Virus record (IMG/VR): IMGVR_UViG_3300021959_005813
Span: 1-46,104 of that record
Direction: 5' to 3' (one strand)
From: a virus
DNA: 46,104 nucleotides
A model generated the notes under the pieces. That model did not search any database. It saw only the letters and a program-made list of their open reading frames with translations, and was not told the DNA's origin. The translations under genes were made by a program, and so were the position numbers. How positions within the stretch are numbered: position 1 is the stretch's first letter; every line of letters begins with the position of its first letter. Shown here piece by piece: positions 7,390 to 13,543 of this stretch.

Positions 7390-7824
7390 ATGTATCAAGT
7401 GATAAAAACATATGGTAATGACAGAGGTCTGTCCACTGCATTTAGACAGTGGAAAGCAGAAAGTCATTGTCGTTTAATTCACGGATATAGTCTAGGATTC
7501 AAAATAACGTTTCAAGCTGAAACACTTGATGCAAGAAACTGGGTCATCGATTTCGGTGACCTAGGTTCTCTCAAGAAGTTCCTTGAAGATACTTTTGATC
7601 ACACGACTGTAGTCGCAGAAGATGACCCACACCTTGAGAAATTCAAATCTTTAGATGAGTGTGGTATTCTTAATCTTGTAACACTACCCCATACTGGTTG
7701 TGAAATGTTTGCAAAACATGTCTACGAATTTTGTGTCAAAGAGTATCAGAACTTTAGAGTCAAAGTTGTAAGTGTAGAATGTTTTGAACATGGAGCAAAC
7801 AGTGCTGTATTCGGAAATTTTTAG
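7390..7824 (+). CDS. queD: QueD-like 6-carboxytetrahydropterin synthase
   Basis: QueD converts dihydroneopterin triphosphate to 6-carboxytetrahydropterin, the second step toward preQ0. This 144-aa protein shows the family order: AESHCRLIHGYS (active-site Cys and zinc ligand region, about residues 24-35), RNWVIDFGDL, FDHTTVVAEDDP, a C-terminal PHTGCEMFA and the catalytic EC-x5-NSAVF. The usual HGH zinc pair reads HGY here, which I recall as typical of phage members. An ATG at 7381 overlaps the -10 box, so ATG 7390 is preferred. It heads a unit with queE, queC and folE, overlapping queE by 35 nt. Confidence 0.88.
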   Translation: MYQVIKTYGNDRGLSTAFRQWKAESHCRLIHGYSLGFKITFQAETLDARNWVIDFGDLGSLKKFLEDTFDHTTVVAEDDPHLEKFKSLDECGILNLVTLPHTGCEMFAKHVYEFCVKEYQNFRVKVVSVECFEHGANSAVFGNF

Positions 7825-8620
7825 AAGTATCCAAGGTGAGGGACACTACACTGGAGTCCCAACCGTATGGTTAAGATTCTTTGGTTGCAACCTAGAATGC
7901 AATGGATTTGGTCAAAAGAATCCAAAAGACCCATCTACATACGAACTTCCCTTTCAAACAATAGATATCAAAGATATCACAGAGATTGAAAAACTACCAG
8001 TTTTTAAATATGGTTGTGATTCATCCTATTCATGGTCAAAGAAGTTCAAACATTTACAAAAAAACAAAACCCCTGTAGAAGTTGCAGAGGAACTTCAATC
8101 TCTAATTACATCTAACAATTATCATATTGCATTTACTGGTGGAGAACCACTACTACCAGCTGCACAAAAAAACATTGTCAAGATAATGGAGTTGATGAGA
8201 CCCTATAACATTACTATTGAAACTAACGGAACACAAAAGCTAAAACAAGAATTTCAAGATTACTTTTCTTCATATGAGAAAGAATTATTCTTTTCGATTA
8301 GTCCAAAAATCTTTGGAACTAGTGGAGAACAGAATGCAATAAAACCTGATGTTGTTGCAACATATCATAATTTATCTGAACATGGTCAGTTAAAATTTGT
8401 TTGCAATGGTAGTGATGATTCTTGGGATGAAATTGAAAATGCAATTAAAGACTTTAGAAGTGTTGGAGTTAATTATCCAATATGGATTATGCCTGTAGGT
8501 GCATTAGAAGAAACACAAAAAGATAATGCAGCTTTGATTGCAGAACAAACAATGAATAGAGGATACAATGTATCCGCAAGAGTTCATTGTTACATATGGG
8601 GTAATAAGATCGGAACATGA
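7790..8620 (+). CDS. queE: QueE-like 7-carboxy-7-deazaguanine synthase (radical SAM)
   Basis: QueE is the radical SAM enzyme that rearranges 6-carboxytetrahydropterin to 7-carboxy-7-deazaguanine. SEIFRSIQGEGHYTGVPTVW (residues 8-27) is a classic QueE start, FTGGEPLL is the SAM-binding GGEP motif, and IETNGT is conserved. The cluster Cys spacing is unusual: C33-x3-C37 as normal, but the third Cys is probably C76 in YGCDSSYSW, so about 38 residues separate Cys 2 and 3 instead of two. ATG 7790 is preferred to the TTG at 7784. Overlaps queD by 35 nt and queC by 4. Confidence 0.88.
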   Translation: MEQTVLYSEIFRSIQGEGHYTGVPTVWLRFFGCNLECNGFGQKNPKDPSTYELPFQTIDIKDITEIEKLPVFKYGCDSSYSWSKKFKHLQKNKTPVEVAEELQSLITSNNYHIAFTGGEPLLPAAQKNIVKIMELMRPYNITIETNGTQKLKQEFQDYFSSYEKELFFSISPKIFGTSGEQNAIKPDVVATYHNLSEHGQLKFVCNGSDDSWDEIENAIKDFRSVGVNYPIWIMPVGALEETQKDNAALIAEQTMNRGYNVSARVHCYIWGNKIGT

Positions 8621-9363
8621 GTGTAATGATCACAAATCAAAAAGAACAACCACGGAATAAGACTGTGTTATTATACAGTGGTGGTATGGATTCTTTAATA
8701 ATTGATCACCTTCTTAAACCCGATATTCTTTTAAACATTAGTATGAATTCTGCATACGATAAAAGAGAACGCAGATCATTTGAACAAGACAACAGGATGA
8801 TCTACTTAGATGATGTTATTAACTTAGGTAGATATGAAAGAGACGATGCAATAGTTCCAAACAGAAATGCACACTTGATTTTACTTGCATCACACTACGG
8901 AGAAACTATTTGGTTAGGAAGTGTGAGTGGAGACAGATCATTTGATAAAGATGAAAAGTTTTATTTAAGAATGGAAGACCTTCTTAATCATATGTGGCAA
9001 GAACAACATTGGACAGAAGAAAGAAAATTTAGTATTAGTTCACCCTTTAAAGACAAGACAAAAACAGAATTGGTTAGAGAATACATTAATAATGATGGGG
9101 ACATCAATTTGTTGTGGAAATCATATTCTTGTTATGAAGGCAGAGAGAAACATTGTGGTCAGTGCAAGGCTTGTTTTAGAAAGTGGGTTGCAATGACCAA
9201 TAACAAATTGGATATCGATAACTATTGGGACAATCCACCTTGGGAAGCAAACTGGCTTGACAGTATCAAGGATGGAGTGTATAATGGTAGTTATCGTGGT
9301 AAAGAAGATAGTGACATACTCAAAGCTATGGTAATGAGTGAAAATGGAGAATGGAAAATATGA
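8617..9363 (+). CDS. queC: QueC-like 7-cyano-7-deazaguanine (preQ0) synthase
   Basis: QueC uses ATP and ammonia to convert 7-carboxy-7-deazaguanine to preQ0. The pyrophosphatase loop LLYSGGMDSLI (about residues 19-29) and the four-Cys zinc site in SCYEGREKHCGQCKACFRKW (about 172-191) are diagnostic. The product is 248 aa, close to usual length. ATGA overlap with queE and a 13-nt overlap with folE indicate translational coupling. Confidence 0.92.
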   Translation: MSVMITNQKEQPRNKTVLLYSGGMDSLIIDHLLKPDILLNISMNSAYDKRERRSFEQDNRMIYLDDVINLGRYERDDAIVPNRNAHLILLASHYGETIWLGSVSGDRSFDKDEKFYLRMEDLLNHMWQEQHWTEERKFSISSPFKDKTKTELVREYINNDGDINLLWKSYSCYEGREKHCGQCKACFRKWVAMTNNKLDIDNYWDNPPWEANWLDSIKDGVYNGSYRGKEDSDILKAMVMSENGEWKI

Positions 9364-10004
9364 AATATGACAGTAGTCTAGGTCAAAGGGTTAAGAATCA
9401 TCTAACTGAATTAGGTGTAGAAACTCCTATGAATGGTGGGAGAGACCACAACGTTGATGTTGTTGCCGAACACTTTAAGGTAATTATGGAAAAGATTGGG
9501 TGTGATATGCATGATGATTCAATGCAGGATTCCCCACATCGTGTTGCATCAATGTTCTTAGATGAACTTTTCATAGGTATGAATTATGATAAGTTTCCAA
9601 AATGCACAACCTTCACCAATAAGTTTTCATTTGACTCAATGGTAGTTCAAAAGAACATCATTGTAAAGTCAGTATGTGAACATCACTTTCAAACTATCTA
9701 TGGTAAATGTCATGTTGCATACATTCCTACAGGTAATGTTGTGGGTCTTTCAAAACTAAACAGAGTGGTAGACTTCTTTGCACGAAGACCTCAAGTGCAG
9801 GAAAGACTAACAGAACAAATCTACAGAGCTCTACAGTTTATTTTAAAAACAGAACAAGTTGCAGTATACATGGAGTGTGATCATTTCTGTGTGAAGGCAA
9901 GAGGAGTAGAGGATGTGAACTCATCTATGGTGACAAGTAGATTGGGTGGTGCATTCTTTGATGATGATAAGACTCGTGCAGAGTTCATGCAGATAGTAAA
10001 ATGA
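9351..10004 (+). CDS. folE: GTP cyclohydrolase I (FolE)
   Basis: FolE converts GTP to dihydroneopterin triphosphate, the first step of the 7-deazaguanine and folate pathways. Family features: DSPHRVASMFLDELFIGM, the zinc/catalytic segment SVCEHHFQTIYGKCHVAYIP, VVGLSKLNRVVDFFARRPQVQERLT, and CDHFCVKARGV followed by TSRLGG. At 217 aa it is full length. With queD, queE and queC it supplies every step from GTP to preQ0. Starts inside queC; a second ATG at 9360 is also possible. Confidence 0.96.
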   Translation: MENMKYDSSLGQRVKNHLTELGVETPMNGGRDHNVDVVAEHFKVIMEKIGCDMHDDSMQDSPHRVASMFLDELFIGMNYDKFPKCTTFTNKFSFDSMVVQKNIIVKSVCEHHFQTIYGKCHVAYIPTGNVVGLSKLNRVVDFFARRPQVQERLTEQIYRALQFILKTEQVAVYMECDHFCVKARGVEDVNSSMVTSRLGGAFFDDDKTRAEFMQIVK

Positions 10005-10240
10005 TAGCTATACCCGATATTATTGGTTTTGTAGGAGTTGCACTGTTGATATCAACCTATGCACTTCTACAGTTTGAACGAATAGACCCAAAAGGGTTTT
10101 GGTATAGTTTCAATAATATGATGGTTGCAATCTTAGTAACCGTTAGTCTCGTCTACAAAATGAACCCAGCTAGTATGGTTATTGAAGTGTTTTGGTTTGT
10201 ATTAAGTGTATATGGTTTATGGAAATATTTTAGACGATGA
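10001..10240 (+). CDS. Small three-helix membrane protein (CBU_0592-like)
   Basis: This 79-aa protein has three membrane segments (IIGFVGVALLISTYALLQF, NNMMVAILVTVSLVY, VIEVFWFVLSVYGLWKYF). The pattern GFVGVALL...STYALLQFERI resembles the CBU_0592 family of small bacterial membrane proteins of unknown role. It is tied to folE and the dpdA-like gene by 4-nt overlaps on both sides, so it is translated with the deazaguanine operon. That placement is odd for a membrane protein; an uptake or precursor-transport role is possible but unsupported. Confidence 0.7.
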   Translation: MIAIPDIIGFVGVALLISTYALLQFERIDPKGFWYSFNNMMVAILVTVSLVYKMNPASMVIEVFWFVLSVYGLWKYFRR

Positions 10241-11529
10241 ATTTCGAATATGTGATCTCAGGTATGACCATGGGAACGGGAGACTTGTATTACAAGAAAC
10301 CTGTTCTTTTACCATATACAACAGTCTTTAATAACAAGATTAAAGATATGGATAACAAATACCCTAATCAAAATATTTCAATGTTGTTTAACTCACATTG
10401 TGAACCTAAACATGGAGAATGTATTCGTGAGTTGATGCCTTCATGGCACCAACACTTTGCAGACTCAGGGGGTCTTCAGTTATCTAGAACTAAGAAGGGT
10501 CTCACAACTGAAATTAAAGATGGAATCTACAGACATCAAGCTCAATATTCCGATGTTGCAATGATCTTTGATGACATCCCTACAGAATTTGATGGGTCTA
10601 ACAGTGGATGGTCTATGAAGACTTCTACAGTTGGACGAAGATTTGCAAGAGAACTAATTAAAGAAAAGGCACAATCAACACTTGAGAATTGTAAGAGACA
10701 GATTGAAGTGTTTACTGAAATGGAATCTAATGCAAAGATATCCCTTATTGTGCAAGGACAGGATTTAGATTCATACAGAGAATATATTGAAACTATTGTA
10801 AATGGATTAACTGATGAAGAGTTAAAGTCTTGTTTAGGTATTAGTCTTTCATCTGCATGTTCAGGTATTGGATTTGTTAATCGTGCAGAAATGATTTACT
10901 CTGTAAAAGAGTTTCAGATTCCATTAGAACTTAAAAAGAACATACACTTATTAGGTGTTGGGTCACATGAAATGTTATCTCCATTTTTTGTTTCACCTGA
11001 ATACTTTGACTTTGTTGAAAATGTTTCTTATGATTCATCTACTCAAGCTAACTCATGGTTCTTTTCAAGATACAGAGACACTATGTGGGTCAACACTGAG
11101 TTGGAGAGTCCTGCAAGAACATTGAAAGGATATGAAGATATTTACAGAAATCAGTTAGTTCCTGTATTCTCAGAAATATATGAACTAAATCAGTTCTACT
11201 TTAAACAATTTAATATTCCTAATTTTGATTTTCTAATACAAGAATGCACTAAATGGTCTATTGCAAATGAAGGAAAGGATAGATTGTTTAATTCAGATAA
11301 AGGTGAAGATGGTGCAAAACTCCTACCATTCTTTTGGCAAATGCAAGTGGTAGAGAACTTTATGACTCGTGTAAATGATATGGTCAATAATCCATCAAGT
11401 ATTGACAATACAGGTCTTGCACACATTAAGGATTATAAACAGTTTCAAAATGATTGGTTACCACGACAAGGAACTCAAAACAAATTAGAGGAAACCTTTG
11501 CAGGTAGTTTAGATGGGTTCTTTAACTAA
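10237..11529 (+). CDS. dpdA: DpdA-like tRNA-guanine-transglycosylase-family DNA modification enzyme
   Basis: This 430-aa protein is related to tRNA-guanine transglycosylase. It shows ADSGGLQLS (D76, corresponding to the active-site Asp region), MIFDDIPTEFDG, LIVQGQDLDSYREY and a SYDSSTQAN segment. Phage DpdA proteins exchange guanine in DNA for a 7-deazaguanine base (preQ0 or derivatives). The gene follows folE/queDEC in one operon, so the base made upstream is probably inserted into phage DNA to resist host nucleases. RNA cannot be excluded as target, but the context of a complete phage pathway to preQ0 favours DNA. No QueF reductase is present, so preQ0 or a non-QueF derivative is the expected base. 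Confidence 0.82.
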   Translation: MNFEYVISGMTMGTGDLYYKKPVLLPYTTVFNNKIKDMDNKYPNQNISMLFNSHCEPKHGECIRELMPSWHQHFADSGGLQLSRTKKGLTTEIKDGIYRHQAQYSDVAMIFDDIPTEFDGSNSGWSMKTSTVGRRFARELIKEKAQSTLENCKRQIEVFTEMESNAKISLIVQGQDLDSYREYIETIVNGLTDEELKSCLGISLSSACSGIGFVNRAEMIYSVKEFQIPLELKKNIHLLGVGSHEMLSPFFVSPEYFDFVENVSYDSSTQANSWFFSRYRDTMWVNTELESPARTLKGYEDIYRNQLVPVFSEIYELNQFYFKQFNIPNFDFLIQECTKWSIANEGKDRLFNSDKGEDGAKLLPFFWQMQVVENFMTRVNDMVNNPSSIDNTGLAHIKDYKQFQNDWLPRQGTQNKLEETFAGSLDGFFN

Positions 11530-11530
11530 A

Positions 11531-11827
11531 ATGTTATTTAAAGAGGTCTATAGAATAGTAGAGAATCCTTTTGAACAGGATGCAGCTATAGAAATTATCA
11601 GTGGTGAATGGGAAGGTCTCGTTTATCAGTATGGTAAGGTTCAGTTTGAAGAAGGTAAACCTCATATAAATTTTCAAAGAACCATCAGACGGTTACCTAA
11701 GTCAGGAGAAGAGTTAGAAAATCTACTAAATAATAACGAACTTAATAAATTAATGGGTGATATTCTGATCGAAATTATGCAAGATCAGATGAAGAAGGAA
11801 AAGAATGACACCGAACCCACCGATTAG
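11531..11827 (+). CDS. Conserved phage protein of unknown function
   Basis: The product is about 98 aa, beginning MLFKEVYRIVENPF and ending acidic and lysine-rich. It contains EWEGLVYQYGKVQFEEGKP and FQRTIRRLPKSGEELENLL and looks like a small soluble alpha/beta protein. No catalytic motif is seen. An ATG at 11513 inside the dpdA-like gene is an alternative start. It overlaps the phosphoribosyltransferase gene by 23 nt, so it is part of the deazaguanine transcript, but a direct role is not shown. Confidence 0.65.
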   Translation: MLFKEVYRIVENPFEQDAAIEIISGEWEGLVYQYGKVQFEEGKPHINFQRTIRRLPKSGEELENLLNNNELNKLMGDILIEIMQDQMKKEKNDTEPTD

Positions 11828-12245
11828 TTTAGGAAGTGATGGTATTGCATATTATCAATACCGTCATTTGAAAGAAGATGAACCTCTACTTAAAAAGGTT
11901 ATCAGAGAACACATGTTCTCTAACATTGTAGGAATATACAGAGGTGGTTTAATACCAGCTGTCATTGCATCTACATATGGAAAGATACCTTTAAGTATTA
12001 TTGGGTTTCAAACAAGGGCAGAATCCGATAAGGAACCTTATTGGATTCATAATATTATAACAAAAGGGAAAACTTTAGTTATTGATGACTTCTATGACTC
12101 AGGTAAGACCATGAAACCAGTAATGGACATGATACCTGATAGTCTTGGATTCGCACTAGTTGCATCAGATAGGGATGACTTAGATGAAAGATTATCATTT
12201 TCTAGATATCATCCAAAAGATAAAAACATGTATTTCCCTTGGTAA
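11805..12245 (+). CDS. Phosphoribosyltransferase (type I PRTase fold)
   Basis: This 146-aa protein has the PRPP-binding motif TLVIDDFYDSGKTM at residues about 90-103 (two acidic residues, then D-S-G-K-T). NIVGIYRGGLIPAVIAS lies upstream as the PPi-binding loop, resembling xanthine/guanine phosphoribosyltransferases. Such enzymes join a free base to PRPP. In this operon it might salvage guanine, or act on a deazaguanine base, or simply feed GTP to FolE (inference). It overlaps the preceding gene by 23 nt and ends 19 nt before the lysozyme ATG. Confidence 0.85.
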   Translation: MTPNPPISLGSDGIAYYQYRHLKEDEPLLKKVIREHMFSNIVGIYRGGLIPAVIASTYGKIPLSIIGFQTRAESDKEPYWIHNIITKGKTLVIDDFYDSGKTMKPVMDMIPDSLGFALVASDRDDLDERLSFSRYHPKDKNMYFPW

Positions 12246-12246
12246 C

Positions 12247-12254
12247 CATAAATA
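12247..12254 (+). promoter_or_regulatory. T4-like late promoter motif before lysozyme
   Basis: CATAAATA just after the phosphoribosyltransferase stop and 10 nt before the lysozyme ATG. It matches the TATAAATA core of T4 late promoters, as expected for a lysis gene. AGGA follows as a ribosome site. Confidence 0.5.
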
Positions 12255-12264
12255 TAGGACAACT

Positions 12265-12708
12265 ATGAACAGAGAAGCAGTATTCGAACAGTTAAAAATA
12301 GATGAAGGAGTAGTCAACGAAGTCTACCTCGATCATTTAGGATTACCAACATTTGGTGTTGGCCACCTCATTCTTGAAAGTGATGAGGAATTTGGAAAAC
12401 CAGTTGGAACTCCAGTAGATGAAGAAAGAGTCAGAGTTTGTTTTGAGAAAGACCTCGACACTGCAATATCTGAATGTGTTGCACTATACGGAGAAGGGTT
12501 TACAAGTTGGCCTGATGAAGTCCAACAGGTCTTGGTTAATATGATGTTCAACATGGGAAGAACTCGTTTAGGTGGGTTCAAAAATTTCAGAACAGCATTA
12601 GAAGAAGGAGACTGGAAAAAGGCTGCAGTCGAAGGACGTGATAGTAAATGGTATCGACAAGTTACTAATCGTGCAGAGAGACTCATGTCGAGATTAGAAA
12701 ATGTCTAA
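12265..12708 (+). CDS. e: T4-type lysozyme (glycoside hydrolase family 24)
   Basis: This 147-aa endolysin cleaves the MurNAc-GlcNAc bond of peptidoglycan. Residues E14, D23 and T29 (KIDEGVVNEVYLDHLGLPT) have exactly the spacing of T4 lysozyme E11-D20-T26, followed by FGVGHLI as in T4 GIGHLL. Further matches are VLVNMMFNMG and the C-terminal WKKAAVEGRDSKWYRQVTNRAERL. ATG 12265 follows a late promoter motif and AGGA. An upstream in-frame extension into the previous gene is rejected. There is no signal peptide, so release needs a holin, which I could not identify; a candidate spanin pair is at 42150-43038. Confidence 0.95.
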   Translation: MNREAVFEQLKIDEGVVNEVYLDHLGLPTFGVGHLILESDEEFGKPVGTPVDEERVRVCFEKDLDTAISECVALYGEGFTSWPDEVQQVLVNMMFNMGRTRLGGFKNFRTALEEGDWKKAAVEGRDSKWYRQVTNRAERLMSRLENV

Positions 12709-12979
12709 TATTAAATGTTTAAGATTGACAACTGGTGAGGTTGTCATGGGGTTTCATAAAAAGTTATGGAACGGAGATCACCAATTAGTCGATGTTAAAC
12801 AATGCATCGTATCTGTTGCAGACGGAAAAATGGAAGTTAATCTTGCAGACTATGTTCCCTTTGCAAAGGAATACAATTTCATATTTAAGAGAGATCAAGT
12901 TATGAATGTATTTGAAGTTAAACCACAGTTAGAAACAAACTATAAAGTTTCAACAGGAAATAATCAGAGAGGTAGATAA
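12701..12979 (+). CDS. Conserved small phage protein, unknown
   Basis: This 92-aa protein starts IKCLRLTTGEVVMG, a pattern of small beta-barrel (Sm-like) marine phage proteins, and includes ADYVPFAKEYNFIFKRDQVMNVFEVKPQLETNY. No catalytic residues are apparent. It overlaps lysozyme by 8 nt and shares one base with the next gene. Function unknown; it lies just upstream of DNA polymerase. Confidence 0.65.
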   Translation: MSNIKCLRLTTGEVVMGFHKKLWNGDHQLVDVKQCIVSVADGKMEVNLADYVPFAKEYNFIFKRDQVMNVFEVKPQLETNYKVSTGNNQRGR

Positions 12980-13293
12980 TGAGTTCAATAAATGCACCAT
13001 TGTCAAGTGAAGTAGAGGATGTAGTGGTTAAGGAAACCACACTTACAGATACACAAATTTATAATTTTAATAGAGCAATGCAACTTGCAATAGAAGATGG
13101 TTCAGAAGAAACAGTCGTAGATGTTTATGAATCAATGCTTTCTATTTCTCATGATGACCTTACCCCTTTAAAATCCCAGCTTAGAAGTTTGATGACAACA
13201 AATGGTTGGGAAATTCCTAATACTGAGGGAACAGACATGGGTGATGGAGAGTTGCCTGAAGAATTTGCAGCACGAATAGCTGCTAGAGGATAA
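12979..13293 (+). CDS. Hypothetical acidic protein
   Basis: This 104-aa acidic protein is predicted largely helical (VVVKETTLTDTQIYNFNRAM..., AIEDGSEETVVDVYESML). No recognised domain. The ATG overlaps the preceding TAA (TAATG), and a plausible AGAGG ribosome site lies at 12968-12972. It is part of the small-gene string before polymerase. Confidence 0.6.
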   Translation: MSSINAPLSSEVEDVVVKETTLTDTQIYNFNRAMQLAIEDGSEETVVDVYESMLSISHDDLTPLKSQLRSLMTTNGWEIPNTEGTDMGDGELPEEFAARIAARG

Positions 13294-13295
13294 TA

Positions 13296-13523
13296 ATGAA
13301 AGAAGATATAGTGAAAGCTTTAATTGCACATGCAGATGCACACATCGTAAAACACAAGATGAATGTTGAGATTCATCTCAAAAATCCAGTAGGGGTTGCA
13401 GAACACCCTGATCATTTAGAAACAATCGAAAAAGAATTAGAGAACATTGCTCACTACGAAGACATGAAAGATGTTCTAATTAAACACTTCGGAAGTCCCC
13501 AAACCACATTGACAGAATCCTAA
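13296..13523 (+). CDS. Hypothetical small protein
   Basis: The product is 75 aa, helical and charged, rich in His (ADAHIVKHKMNVEIHLKN, AEHPDHLETIEKELENIAHYEDM). It starts 2 nt after the previous gene, with AGAGG upstream. A role tied to polymerase is not shown. Its 3' end overlaps the -35 box of the polymerase promoter. Confidence 0.6.
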   Translation: MKEDIVKALIAHADAHIVKHKMNVEIHLKNPVGVAEHPDHLETIEKELENIAHYEDMKDVLIKHFGSPQTTLTES

Positions 13524-13537
13524 TACTGTAGTATCAT
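13509..13537 (+). promoter_or_regulatory. Early promoter of DNA polymerase gene, leaderless layout
   Basis: TTGACA at 13509-13514, 17-bp spacer, TATCAT at 13532-13537, preceded by AAACCACA. The -10 ends 6 nt before the polymerase ATG, so the predicted transcription start is at or next to the start codon. No Shine-Dalgarno sequence is present. Confidence 0.6.
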
Positions 13538-13543
13538 TACAGT

